Shown here piece by piece: positions 1 through 11,416 of a stretch of DNA of 64,000 nucleotides. Made by a program: the position numbers and the translations under genes. The DNA is from Hysterangium stoloniferum. Its lineage: Eukaryota > Basidiomycota > Agaricomycetes > Hysterangiales > Hysterangiaceae. The stretch covers positions 496,001-560,000 of the forward strand of contig WHVD01000011.1 in the NCBI GenBank assembly GCA_015178975.1, given 5' to 3'. The notes under the pieces are model-generated. The model did not search any database and was not told the origin of the DNA. It saw only the letters and a program-made list of their open reading frames with translations. Position 1 is the stretch's first letter; each line of letters opens with the position of its first letter.

Positions 1-17
1 TGCGTGGAGGATGATTG

Positions 18-115
18 TTATGTTGTGAGATTGTTCTGGCACAACAATATTGCAACAGGGGGGCAGTATAGGGGATATAGGAGAAGGCACATACGGGATC
101 ATCACCTATGGCCAG
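18..115. repeat. LTR-element fragment repeated at 4030-4115
   Basis: This stretch (a TGTGAGATTG block, then ACAACAATATTGCAA, a run of G and a GTATAGGGG tail) occurs again, diverged, at about 4030-4115 in the same orientation. The G-rich tract looks like the polypurine region that precedes a 3' LTR. I infer it is a relic of one element family; no gene is visible here. Confidence 0.4.
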
Positions 116-132
116 CAAGAGCATGCAAATGA

Positions 133-759
133 CTACATCACCAGTCTCGCCGATGGAACAGTCGAGAGCGGGATGCAGTGCATGAGCACATAGGTGCGAG
201 GCTGTGGGTGTATGGGTGTGGGTGTATGAGTGCAGGTGTATGGCTGTGGGTGTATGGGTACGGGTGTATGGGTGCAGGCATATGGGTGCACTGCATAAGT
301 GTGGGTGTATGGGTGTGGCACATGGATCCACATGGGTGCACGAGTGCACCGGTGCGCTGCATGGGTGTGCAAGCACACCACACAAGTGCGTGAGTGCACT
401 GCACGGGTATGAAGCATACCATGCAAGCACACTGTGCAGATACACAGGTGCACTGTGTGGGTGCACTGTGTGGGTGCACTGTGTGGGTGCACTGTGTGGG
501 TGCACTGTGTGGGTGCGGGTGTATGGCTGCAGCGCACGAATGTGGGTGGGTGCATGCAGTACATGGATATAGGTGCAACAGTGCAGGCATGTGGCTGTGT
601 AGACATGCTGTGCAGGTGCTGGCATATGGGTGCGGCCCACAAATGTGGGTGGGTGCGCAAGTGAAGTCCATTGGTGCAGTTCAAGGGTGTGCTATGTGAG
701 TGCACAAGTGCAGTACATGGATGCAGTTCAAGGGTGCATGATTGTGCCATGCAGGCATG
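133..759. repeat. Minisatellite rich in GTGGGTGCA, 13-bp core
   Basis: Degenerate tandem repeats built on TGGGTGCA/TGTATGGGTG units. The cleanest part is at 448-512, where a 13-bp unit (GTGCACTGTGTGG) repeats about five times. Because 13 is not a multiple of 3, one array gives open reading frames in several frames on both strands; these have His/Thr/Cys-rich or Gly/Cys/Val-rich composition and resemble no protein family. I treat none of them as a gene. The array resumes after the solo LTR at 760-1481. Confidence 0.8.
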
Positions 760-1481
760 TGTTATGACCGTGTCGCAACCCTATCAGTCCTGAGGTTATC
801 GCCACTTAAACATTTTCAAGTCACCACTTTGGAAACCATCAGCCCCCGAAGCTGATGTATGTTTTCGCGATGATCAAACTCCATTTACACCCACGTCAAA
901 ATAGTCATATTGTCTGGTTAAACTTTTGATACGTCCCTTTCATTATGTTGATCTGTTCTATCCTATGTTTCACATATGTCTATCTATATTTGTAGTCCTC
1001 GAACTATTTCCTTTTATTGTAATTCCACTCTCGGTTATCATCGGCCTCCAAACTAATCATAAACTTCCCGTTCCTAGTCAAGCTTATTGTTAATACCGTT
1101 TTCTGCCCTTCTCCCCGTTAGTATTTCCTAGACGCCTGTTACTTGTATATGAACCCGCTGTAGTTGTAGTTACTAGGCAATCAGAATATCGACTTAGAAT
1201 ACCCTCATATGTCCGTAACAGTCTCATACTAAGAATCCCCCCATCCACCTTCGTGTGCACTCGCCCACTCCCGGCTCCAATCCCTTGGCCCGACACTTGA
1301 CTTGTCCTTCGGTCCCGATCAGTATCTCACCGAAAGGAACTCTTTAGGATTAGTCTTCGCCTGTCCAAAATCTAAGGACACCCTACGGATATTTGCAAGG
1401 GCACAGCACATAAGCTGAAGCCAAGTCCTTCTGATCGGTCCCTGTCGGCCACCGACATTAGTCAGTTTTCAGTTCTTAACA
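760..1481 (+). mobile_element. Solo LTR, 722 bp, target duplication GCATG
   Basis: It begins TGTTATGACC and ends CTTAACA, and is flanked directly by GCATG on both sides (755-759 and 1482-1486), which is a perfect 5-bp target duplication. A second copy of the same length lies at 14246-14967. Both ends are intact and no internal region is present, as expected of LTR-LTR recombination. The orientation is inferred from the shared box at 1409-1428 near the 3' end. It splits the minisatellite. Confidence 0.9.
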
Positions 1482-1665
1482 GCATGCCAGTACGCCCCAT
1501 GGGTGCGCAAGTACAGTCCATTGGTGCAGTTCAAGGGCATGCTACGCGAGTGCACAAGTGCAGTACATGGGCGCGGTTCGAGGGTGTGCTGTGCGGGTTC
1601 GAGGGTGCACTGTGCGGGTGCACTGTGTGGGTGTATAGCGCATGCTAGGGTTCGAAGGGCGACTG
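1482..1665. repeat. Minisatellite, continuation after the solo LTR
   Basis: The same GTGGGTGCA/GTGCACTGTG units as at 133-759. A segment at about 1500-1585 closely repeats 651-735 (AGTCCATTGGTGCAGTTCAA and flanks). From 1666 to 1873 the repeat fades into sequence with a short open frame in which I recognise nothing. Confidence 0.75.
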
Positions 1666-1873
1666 GGCCAACAGAAACAGATGGTGCTGCAGAGCAAGGC
1701 AACATAAGGGTGCAGATTTGGGTCACTGGGGAGATACCCTCCAAGTAACAAGCGATTGGGGCCAGAGAAGTGGGCCTACTTTCAAAGGACCATCCCGTGG
1801 CACTGTGTAGAGATGGGTGATCACTACATGTCAGTGCTAGGATATCTTACCCAGTCCTTTCAACAACAAGGAG

Positions 1874-3323
1874 TGTTAGAGTACATTGTATTGAAAGCCG
1901 TTGACGCATTTTATCTCAATGCTCGGCTATTTCATACTTTACAGTAGCTTAGTCATTGTAAATAAACTTCATCCATTTTTGCTATAATGTCAACATCGAA
2001 CAGGTTATGGGCCCCACCCCATTGCTTTAAAAAGTCACACTAATACTATCTCATCATCTTATGTCTAATATCAACGCATTACTTGCAAGTATCCCAAAAC
2101 TCTCTGATAATAACTACCATGAATGGAAGTTTTCATTGTCAATGGTTTTGCGGCATGCTGGATCATGGAGTGTTGTTAATGGTGGAACAAAGGCACCTAA
2201 GGATGAGAATAGCAAGGAGTATTTGGATTGGGCAAAGCATTTGGAGGATGGTTACACAGCAATTGGATTGACAATTGCGTCAAGCCAACAATTGTATATT
2301 CAGGATTGCACCACTGGACCAGAGGCATGGCAAGCACTTGCAAAAATCTATCAGGCAAATAATCGGGCCAATCGGATTTTGTTGAAATGCCAGCTCTATA
2401 TGTACCAGCATGATGTCAAAAAGCCAGTGATGGAATATGTCCATGGCATTTTGACTCTGGCTTCACAGCTTCAAGCAATTGGAGTCGAGTTACGTGATGA
2501 GGATATGCCAGATGTCCTCATCTATTGTTTGGCTCTGGAATTTGGTGTGGTAGCAACTGCTCTTATGCAGCGGGTGGGATCACTTACCCTCGAAGAAATT
2601 TCTGCAGCGCTGGTAGAAGAAGAAAGCCATCTAAAAGGGCGGAAAGAAAATGAGAGTCAAATTGCCATGAAAATAAAAGTCAACTCACCAAATGTGTGAC
2701 AGCTGAAGAATTGCTATAGATACAACGGCGAAGGTCACATTGCACATTTTTGTCCCACACCGAGGCCAGTTGTTTCATCTTCAAGTGGATTACCTACCAA
2801 AACCCAGGAGATCCCCACTGATAGTGCAGGGATGAGTGCTTATATTTTGCACACTTGAAATCATCATGTGGACTAGGAGTTGCGAGTAGGGCTCCAAGGT
2901 CCGGCATTTGTTTGTAATCTGGGAGGTTGGGGAATGCGTTCTAGGAGCGAGAATGCTCTGAGGTTCGGTTCGACACCAAATGTACCAGACAGATATTGCG
3001 TCTAGTGGGCACAGTGGGTTTCTCAAAAATTTCGAGCGGATTCTGCATCTAGTGGACACAGTGGGTTTTCATGTCAATTTTTGGATGGATTTTGCATTGA
3101 GTGGGTGCAATATTTTTGTGTGTTAAAATTGTTTATTTCTCATTTTTCGTGTGTATGGACTTACTGCACAACTCAACAACTTGCAAAGTGGGCATGTTAG
3201 AGTACATTGTATTGCAAGCCGTTGATGTGTTTTATCTCAATGCTTGGCTATTTCATACTTTACAGTAGCTTAGTCATCATAAATAAACTTCATCCATTTT
3301 CACTATAACATCAACATTGAACA
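1874..3323 (+). mobile_element. Mini LTR element with gag only (TR-GAG/TRIM-like, copia type)
   Basis: Two direct LTRs of exactly 129 bp (1874-2002 and 3195-3323) begin TGTTAGAGTACATTG and end GAACA. The whole unit is flanked by AGGAG on both sides (1869-1873 and 3324-3328), a perfect 5-bp target duplication. The interior of about 1.19 kb carries a copia-type gag and no protease, integrase, RT or RNase H. A purine-rich tract lies just before the 3' LTR. The LTRs differ at about a dozen positions (roughly 9%), nearly all transitions, so the insertion is not recent. As an element it looks whole at its ends. It would be non-autonomous, needing the enzymes of another copia element. Confidence 0.85.
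2061..2699 (+). CDS. Copia-type Gag polyprotein of the mini LTR element
   Basis: A 212-residue frame starting MSNINALLASIPKLSDNNY, typical of the Ty1/copia gag (UBN2-like) family: the N-terminal LxGxNYxxWK-like segment (SDNNYHEWKFSLSMVL), a middle EAWQALAKIYQANNRAN block and a late LTLEEISAALVEEE segment. A CCHC zinc-knuckle-like stretch lies just downstream (about 2705-2755). Family knowledge says Gag forms the virus-like particle. It sits between the two 129-bp LTRs and is the only coding part of the element. It is a fossil and is not assumed to be expressed. Confidence 0.75.
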   Translation: MSNINALLASIPKLSDNNYHEWKFSLSMVLRHAGSWSVVNGGTKAPKDENSKEYLDWAKHLEDGYTAIGLTIASSQQLYIQDCTTGPEAWQALAKIYQANNRANRILLKCQLYMYQHDVKKPVMEYVHGILTLASQLQAIGVELRDEDMPDVLIYCLALEFGVVATALMQRVGSLTLEEISAALVEEESHLKGRKENESQIAMKIKVNSPNV

Positions 3324-4669
3324 AGGAGATGGTGTGAGGTCGACAGTCGAGTATGGAACAGACTAAAGGACTGACCTCCAAAACCTGTGGACACATGTGG
3401 GTGTAGGGCCATGTCACCCCACGGTGAAACAATCACACCATTTTGACTTTCAATGTCACCTACTCTTAACCTTCCCCTCTGCTAAAGCTTCAAACTGAAA
3501 TAGTCGAAGCTCTGCTCTTCTAGCCTTTGCAACTTACAGGGTTCAGCACACACTGTTCAACAAGGTCCTTCTTCATGGTTAAAGCCTCACACTGAAATAG
3601 TCAGAGCTTTGCCTTTCTTGACCTTCATGACTTTCAGGCTCAATGCTACACTTTCTGATCAGCCATTCGCAGATTCGGGTTCAGTATGTGACGCCTTGCA
3701 ACACTGTGCCCTGACAACTTCTTGCCAACACACATGGACCCTTTCCCCTCCACCCCTCCACTTTACCTTTGTCGGTGGTCAACTAGCTGCAAAAGGTTCA
3801 ATAACTCACAGGGCAACACCTAGATCAGATATGTCTGGACAGAACTATGTGACCCAACCTCAGTGCCGTATTTGGGTCCATCATCACAATTGTACTGAAC
3901 TCAGTCAATTTCGTGATTTTTACTTTTTCCTCTAGACTCGCCCACCTACTTGAAGCATTACTGGACACTTTCTAGACCTGCCATGGGCTAGACCTTTCAG
4001 GAATACAGACTGCAACCTAACTGTGCACAACAATGGTTAATTTGTGAGATTGCCATGGAACAACAATATTGCAAATGGGGGGTGGTATAGGGGGTATAGA
4101 GGGTATAGAGTATATGTACATCCTGGCCAGGAAGGCTCACAGCATTGTGTATGCTGCTAGGTCCCATAGACTAGCAGCATGGGAAGATCCTAATTCTGAG
4201 TCTTACACTATCTGGCCACAATGAAGCATCATGAACCTTCTCTGGCACTCATTTAAGGAGGAGGTGATTCCGATGGACTCTAATGATAGCTTACCTTCCT
4301 AACCCCAAGATGCACTGCCCAACGAGTTACATAACAGTCTGTCCGCCTACAGGACATCTACTATGAGGAATGCCTTGTGTCCTGGAAGGAGACAATGTGG
4401 CAGTGTCTAGAAGGCTATCAAGTAGTCCATTTGCTGTTTGAGGACTGGAGGAGTGCTCGACTAGGGACTGAAGGAAAAGAATGGATCCATTTTTTTTCCC
4501 CCTTTCTACATCAATATCTTCCCTCACTGCCCCTAAACCCACCAATCTCTCTTCGAATATTGGGGTCTTGGCACCTTGCAGTTTGGGGGGCTCCACACAA
4601 GACACCTGGGGGGCATCCCCGAAACTTTCTAGAACTTCATATAGCACATCCCTTTGAACTGGGGGGCAC
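3324..4669. other. Relic LTR-element sequence, no gene recognised
   Basis: No host gene is visible. The stretch has pyrimidine-rich duplicated bits (AGCTCTGC...CTTTGC at about 3500 and 3600), the copy of the 18-115 repeat at 4030-4115, and at 4661-4669 a run of G (GGGGGGCAC) directly before an LTR-type start at 4670. That is the usual layout of a polypurine tract and 3' LTR, so this is probably the decayed interior of a plus-oriented element. Confidence 0.5.
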
Positions 4670-5075
4670 TGTGAGGAGTATGCTTTCACCACAGTTTCAT
4701 TATGGTAAAACACTCCTTTTATTTTATTTATATTTTACACATTTTATTCATATTTTTCTATTCTTTATATTCTTCAAATATTGCACCATTTCATTAGTTT
4801 GAAGCTTTGTGTATACTTGTGGGTGCACTCGGCACCAAATGAAACTCAGACACACTTTTACCCAAGCACCACCACTTGTAAGATATAAACTAGGTCTACA
4901 GCGAGCAGTGATCAGGGTAACGTGTCAGCTACCACATAGATAGCATTATCTGAGCTATCTAACACTTCAGGCCTCGAATTATAGCAGTTGAGGCCTCCAC
5001 TCGAATCATCCATCTTCCCATTCTACTCATTTCTTCATATATACATAGAACAGTCAGAACTTCTACCACTCTTCA
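4670..5075 (+). mobile_element. LTR-like sequence, inverted relative of 12572-13218
   Basis: It begins TGTGAGGAGTATGCTTTCAC immediately after a G-rich tract and is an inverted, diverged copy of the LTR at 12572-13218. Similarity ends near 5075 and no clear CA end or target duplication was found, so the copy is probably truncated. From 5076 to about 5520 nothing recognisable is present. Confidence 0.6.
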
Positions 5076-6208
5076 CATGTGTATTCCAAGTCCCAGGTTG
5101 GGAGTTCCAAGGAGCCTGGGGAGGATGAGGACAGGGTTCCTGGGGAACTGGTAGAACTCCAACAGGAGTTAACTGAAGTCAGGCAAAAGGATAGCCCTAT
5201 AAATGTAGATTGAAAGAACAAATAATAAAGTTTAAAATTTTCTTTTTAATTCTAAAAAATGAAAATGTGAAAAATGTAAAAGTCCATGGAAAGGTCTACT
5301 AGGACTTGACAGATGTGTCAGAAACCTGTAAAAGCAAAGAGAGACATAGGATGACAGGGAAAAATTAAGTGAATCCAATGTATACACAGGATCTGTGGAA
5401 TGCAGTTAGAGAGAGGATAGTGGTCCAGGTTTGAGCAGGTAAGCTGAGTGAAAGTCAGTGACAATCTGTGGCATTACTGAGTTCTGTGGCCAAAATCCAT
5501 GATGTCTCTTTGTCAGTGCCCTTCTAACCCACCCACTTGACCAGGTAAAGCAGTTTACAAGTGTATTGACACTTATCTATTTTTGAGTCTAAAATTTGTG
5601 AGATTTCAAACTCAGGTTCTCTGTCAATAACAATTGGAGGGGGTGGAGATTGCATGTGATCTGGGATAGTGTTAGCAGTACATAGTTCTAGCATAGAAAC
5701 ATGAAATACCAGGTGTACTGTGTGCATATGTACTATCTGAAAGCTGTAGGGTCCATGAAACTGAACCTACTTGTGCTATTAACTCAAACAGACCTAAATA
5801 TTTTTCAGCAAGTTTCTTTGCTGGATGGGTAGTCTGGAAGAATTGGGCTTTGACAAAAACACAATCACCAATCTTGAAGTTGGGTGGTGGAATCCAGTTT
5901 TTGTCCACTGAATGCTGATATTGCTCTTGTGCAGATTTTATTGCAGTCCAGAGTTCCTCGTGGAGCTCGTGGAGGTCTGTGATGAACTCTTGAGCATGGG
6001 TGGAGGCAAAATTCCATTCTGGGTGTACTGTAATATTTGGATTGTACCCTTTATTTGCAAATAATGGAGAAACACCAGTAGTGGCCAAGGGTGCATTGTT
6101 GTAAGCAAATTCTGCAAGTGGTAACAGGGATTTCCAATTGTCCTGTTGATAGTTGCAATATACATATGTGGAAGTATTGTTCCAATGTTTGATTGACACG
6201 TTCGGTTT

Positions 6209-7361
6209 TGTGAGTTATCAGTATTATCTCATAAAATTCTCTTAATTTTCTTTGAAATTAATTAGTATTTTTTCGAATTTATTGTATTTTTATTATATTT
6301 TTATTGTGAAATATAAGGCCTAGTTCCTTTTAACTTCGCATAATAATAGCATATATAAGCTCATATAATGCTATTATATCTTAATTAATTAATTATATTT
6401 TATTTACTTAGTTATTGTTTCTCAGCACATTGCTTGCCCTATGTGCACATTTTTAGAGTCATGTGACTTATTCTTATTACTTAAGTCAACTTCGAGTCAT
6501 TGGCATTTGATTCCAACCTGGATCTTGGCCTCTGAACCTTTGAGTTCAGGCTTAGATTGAAGCCTTTGTCTCAGACTGGGGAGTCATAGGATCAAAAAAG
6601 GGGTAATAAATAGTTAGACATGATATCATTACTGACTCAGTGATGATATCATAAAATAATTAAATAGTTAAATAATTAGTTATCAAAATGTATATAAGGA
6701 GGGCCAGAAATCTACAATAAATCATCTTATCACACATATTTTACTGCACAGCTCAGAAGCTTATCTCATCACCCTAAGGACAATAATAGCCTTAGTCTGA
6801 TATACTAACTGCAAGCACCTACACTTGCAGAATCTAGAACTCTTTGTCAGCACTCTTGAACTTAGTTAATCATCTAAGTTCCCCAGCCTCACAGCTACCC
6901 CTTAGGCTTATTAAATACATAATAAACCTAATAACTATCCTTACTGAAATCCCTGCCAACACTTAGATTATTCAAGGCCCATCCCTAAGTTAGTGAATTA
7001 ATCAAGTACAAGCACACAAGAAATCCAATACAAATTATTCTCTCTATTAATAAAATATTTAACTTCTTGTTAAATATCTATTAATAGTACAAATAAGCAT
7101 ACAAGAAACTGAAGCTCTTATATCAAGTCTCTGCCAAGTTACTGTGCATATATTCAGCTTCCAGCCCCTTTGCTAAAAGAGTCTCTATTGAACCTTTCAA
7201 TAATCAAAATAAGCATTGATTTTAATTGTTTAAGCTTAATAGTGCAACTAATTAATCTATCAGTATTTAAATTACTGGACCTTTGGTTATTTTATTGTTG
7301 AAGCTCTGTGACACTATGGTATATATTGAGCTATCTAAGAGAAACCTCTAAATACATTACA
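6209..7361 (+). mobile_element. Solo LTR, 1153 bp, inserted in the gypsy integrase, TSD GGTTT
   Basis: Begins TGTGAGTTATCAG and ends CATTACA, flanked on both sides by GGTTT (6204-6208 and 7362-7366), a perfect 5-bp duplication of integrase sequence. It is AT-rich and has a TATA-like TATATAAGGA at 6691-6700, which supports the plus orientation. No coding sequence is seen in it. It is younger than the gypsy element it interrupts. Confidence 0.85.
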
Positions 7362-9471
7362 GGTTTGTCCATCAGCTTCCAGGTAATATCCCAGATGTGA
7401 AATGTAATTTCATGTCCAAGGATTTCCCGAGGGATCTAAAGAAGTGAGATACAAACCCTGATCCTTGATTGGAAGTTATGTATGTGGGATGGAACTCCAT
7501 GCTTGGAAAATATGTTGATAATAAAAAGTTCCACTAACTGCACTGATGTGATGGTATTATGTGTAGAGATGAAAATACCTTGTTTTGAGAATCTGTCAAC
7601 AATGACTAAAATGGTGGAAAAGCCCTTGGAGTCCAGTAGGTGTTCAATGAAATCCATAGAGATGGAGTTTCATGGGTATTCCAGTACTGAGAGTTGTTTC
7701 AGAAGGCCGTATGGCTTGTGACACTGTGATTTAGAGTGTGGACAAGTAATGCAAGATTTACAATAGTGCTTAATGAAGTCTCAGAGTCCAGGTCAAGTAT
7801 ATTCTCTTCTTATCATTGATAGAGTCTTGTTAAACCCAAAATGTCCTGAGAGTGGATAGTCATGTTTGTACTGGAGAATCCTGAGGTGGAGGCTGTTGGA
7901 GTCCAGTACATATATGTGGTTGTCAAGTCTAATGAAACCATGCTGATCAAGAGACCACTGGGGTTGACCAGGGTCCATGGGATTGTCAAGGTGTGCTTTG
8001 GTTATCAGATCTAGTGGAATTGCTGATAGAATATCTTGATGTAGTTTCTTGATGTCCATAATGATAATTCTATGGATGATGGGATGGATGAGAAAAGTCA
8101 TGCAGACTGATTTGGTAAGCTGCTGATTCATGAAAATAGGTTTCAAGTTATGTGTGTTTACTGTGGCATAGTCATTGCTCCCCTCTTTTGGATAGACCTC
8201 CCATCATCTAGTCAAAGTGCTGGGTTTGCCACCAAGGTGGCTGGGTCGAAAATGGATAATCATATTAAAGGCTGATAGGTATTCAGACCAATGAGCTTGC
8301 CAGCAGGTCAAAAGTTTAGTAGTCGAAAAATATTCCAGGTTCTTATGATCTGTTACAACGTCAATCAGAATTCCAAGCCCTCCAAATAGTATTGCCACGA
8401 TTTGAAAGCTGCAAAAATTGCTAGGAGTTCCTTGTCATGAACATCATAATTGAGCTCCGGTCCAGTGAAAGTCTGGGACAGAAAAGCCATGGGGTGGACT
8501 TCTCCATCAGAGTCCTGGATAGACAGAATGGCTCCAAGTACATAGTCCGAGGTGTCCATCTCAACAATGAGCAAAAAGTCTGGTTTCCAATGTGAAAGGA
8601 TTGGAGCTGATGAAAAAGAATTTTTTTAAAAATTGAAAGCTTTTTGACACTTATCATCAAAATTCCATGGAGCATCTTTATGTGTAAGATGAGTAAGGGG
8701 AACCGTGATTTTGGAATATCCATGGATAAACCATCAGTAAAAATTGGCAAAGCCAAGGAAAGACTGTACATATATCTTTGACTTTTCTGAGTTCCAGCCA
8801 ATCTTTGATGACTTGTACTTTGGCTTCATCCATATGGAGTCCGTTGGGTCCCATTATGAAACCTATATGTAGATATTCCACAGAGTCCATGTCAAAAGTA
8901 CATTTTTTACCATTTGTGAATAGACCATATTGTCTGAGTCTCTGGAGAACTTTGCAGACTTGTTTGTCATGTACTGTGGGGTCCTCAGAGTAGATAAGAA
9001 TGTTGTCCAAGTAAACAATGATGCATACATCAAGCATGTCAGAGAAAATTTCATTAATAAAACATTGAAAAACAGATGGAGCATTGGTGAGTCCAAATGG
9101 CATCACCAACCACTCAAAAGCCCCATAATAGGTCCTGAAAGTGGTTTTCCACTCATCTCCCATGGAGATCTGGACCAAGTGGTAGGCATGTTTAAAGTCT
9201 ATCTTGGTATATATCTGGGCATTCCATAGAGCGTCGAGCAGGTCAGATATAAGTGGGAGTGGATATTTATCCTTCCATGTAACAGCATTGAGTCTTCTGA
9301 AATCAACACATAGCCAGAGGGATCCATCCTTTTTTGTAACAAGAGCAGGGTGCTCCAAAAGGAGACTTCAAGGATTGGATAAAACCTATGGACAAATGTT
9401 CGTCCAGGAAATCCCAGATTTCAGAAAGTTCCGTGGAGGACAGTGGGTAAATATGTCCAAGGGGTGGCTGC

Positions 9472-10284
9472 TGTTAGGATACGTACAGGGTGGGTTTTCG
9501 GAGAAACCTGCGGAATGTCCAGTAGGACTTGGCTTCAGCTTATAGGCTGCGCCCTCACTAAGATCGTCAAGTCCAATTTCAGACAGGCGGACGGGAATCC
9601 CAGGGAGTCCGGGTGGGGGTCGTGGGTTGTGAGTCGTAAGTTGGAGGTCGTGGGTTGTGAGTTGAGACTGGTGAGAGAGATAGATACACCAGAGCCCATG
9701 GGCTCTGACTAGTGCGAGCGGTGTGAATCAAGTAGGGTTTTAGAGTGGAAAATGTATTAGATTACTGGGAAATCTAAGCCAATTTTCTGACTGGATTGTA
9801 TGTACAACATCTGCCAGTTTAAATAGACCATGGAGTAAATGTCATACCGAATCCAGTAATAATGAAACAAAATGAGCAAAACATGAAATGGGAATAGTAA
9901 ACACCAAATTTGGTGTTAGGAATGGGATGGAACAGAGTGGAGTCCAAATTGTGACAAAGCATAACCCATAACAGGAAACAGAGCGGGAGCAGAGTCCAAA
10001 TCGTGACAGGTCATTTGACTAAAATGGGAACGGGGCTCAGTTAGAGCGGTGATGGGATTCTAAGCGGGTCCAGTGACTGATGCATGGGACGAAGATGGAC
10101 ATAGACAGAGACGGAGTCCGGGGAAAGTCCGGTGACTGATATGTGTCGTAATGAGGTCGAACGTAACAAGTCTTGACTTACGGAGTCCGGGCGGGAAATC
10201 CTATAAACAGACAATTGGTGCATGTAGGGCGTGGTGGTGTACAGGTTAGTGCCTGAAGACCGGCGGGATTGTCCGGTTGTAACA
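9472..10284 (-). mobile_element. Solo LTR, 813 bp, inserted in the gypsy element
   Basis: Plus-strand ends are TGTTAGGATACG and CCGGTTGTAACA. It is related to the 841-bp copy at 15954-16794. The flanks are GCTGC (9467-9471) and GCTGG (10285-10289), a near-perfect target duplication. It lies between the RT and protease regions of the minus-strand gypsy element. Orientation (minus) is inferred from the shared box, read in reverse at 9525-9544, 53 bp from its 3' end. Confidence 0.85.
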
Positions 10285-11379
10285 GCTGGGCACCTTCTTT
10301 GAGGTCAATTTTTTTAAGTTGTAATCTCTGTGGGGCAGAAGCCAGTCAGCTTTACACTTACTGAAAACATCCACGAAATCATGATATTTCTCAGGGACAC
10401 CTTCTAGATCTGTGATTTGCTCAGATGCCAGAGTTGAAAAATGACCAGTTGCTTCATCAATTTTTCAAATTGATAGTGAATGCCTGGGATCCATCCATTT
10501 TTGTAGCCTTAATAAACACTGCAACATTAATGAGAGAAATAGACAGAGGTGCCATGGGTTCCAGGGAAGCCATGGGTGATGTAGGGATCCCGGGGCCACT
10601 GAGGCCACAGGTGCTGGGAAGGCCATGGGTGCCATGGAGGCCATGTTGGGTACAGTTGTCTCAGGTGCTATGGGTGTCCAGAAAGTTATACTGTTTGATA
10701 TCCAGTCAATCAACGGATTGTATTAGGTAAGCCAATTATGTCCTAGGACAACTGAGCAACTAGAGTCTAACTGGGTCACATAAAAAGTGACTAACTGAGA
10801 TGTTCTACATGGGAATTGGATAGATAGGTTGCAAGCTTGGGTGATTACCAAATTACTTGTGCCATCAAAAAAAAAAGTCTGAGTCTGACTGGATTTATCA
10901 GATAAGTTGACAACAGATTGTTTTGTATGAATTTTGTGTCTAAAAAACAATGAGTTGAGCCAGAATCTATGAGTGTAAAAAAACAAATTTCAGGATCATA
11001 TTAGATATAAGTTTAATAAAAAGTGAGTCAGAGTTCAAAAGAGTGGATGCGTTAAGATGGGTAAACTCATGAATGTGTGGAGAGGTAATGCAACCCCCAA
11101 CCCATGTGGAGTCCATGGGGTTGCTTACTCTTTTTTTGCATTGGAAGCCAGTTTGTCCTTTGATGGGGATTCCATGGAAAATATCTTGGCTGTATGACCT
11201 TTTGTAGAGTTTGCTTTTGCCAACAGACATTCTGGAACTCAATGACTGGGTTTTCCACACAAGAGACAAAGGCTGTTGTCTATGTGCTGCTGCCTTTCCT
11301 GTGGGGTAAGTTTGCCATCAGGTCTGAGCTTGCCTGTAAGGTTGGGTTTTCCAGTTTGTTTGCTAGACTGCTGACCTTT

Positions 11380-11381
<2 letters not shown>

Positions 11382-11415
<34 letters not shown>

Positions 11416-11416
11416 G
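11382..11416. repeat. (GTT)n microsatellite in the gypsy gag region
   Basis: About twelve GTT units; on the minus strand this reads as a poly-asparagine run in the gag fossil. It is an ordinary trinucleotide expansion. Confidence 0.9.

Noticed and set aside
133-750. 205-codon minus-strand frame, His/Thr/Cys-rich
   Set aside because: It is a by-product of the 13-bp minisatellite; overlapping frames of similar quality exist on both strands and no family or codon bias supports it.
4377-4802. 141-codon plus-strand frame before the LTR at 4670
   Set aside because: It runs through the LTR start and has no family motif; a matching minus-strand frame is equally long. Treated as element debris.
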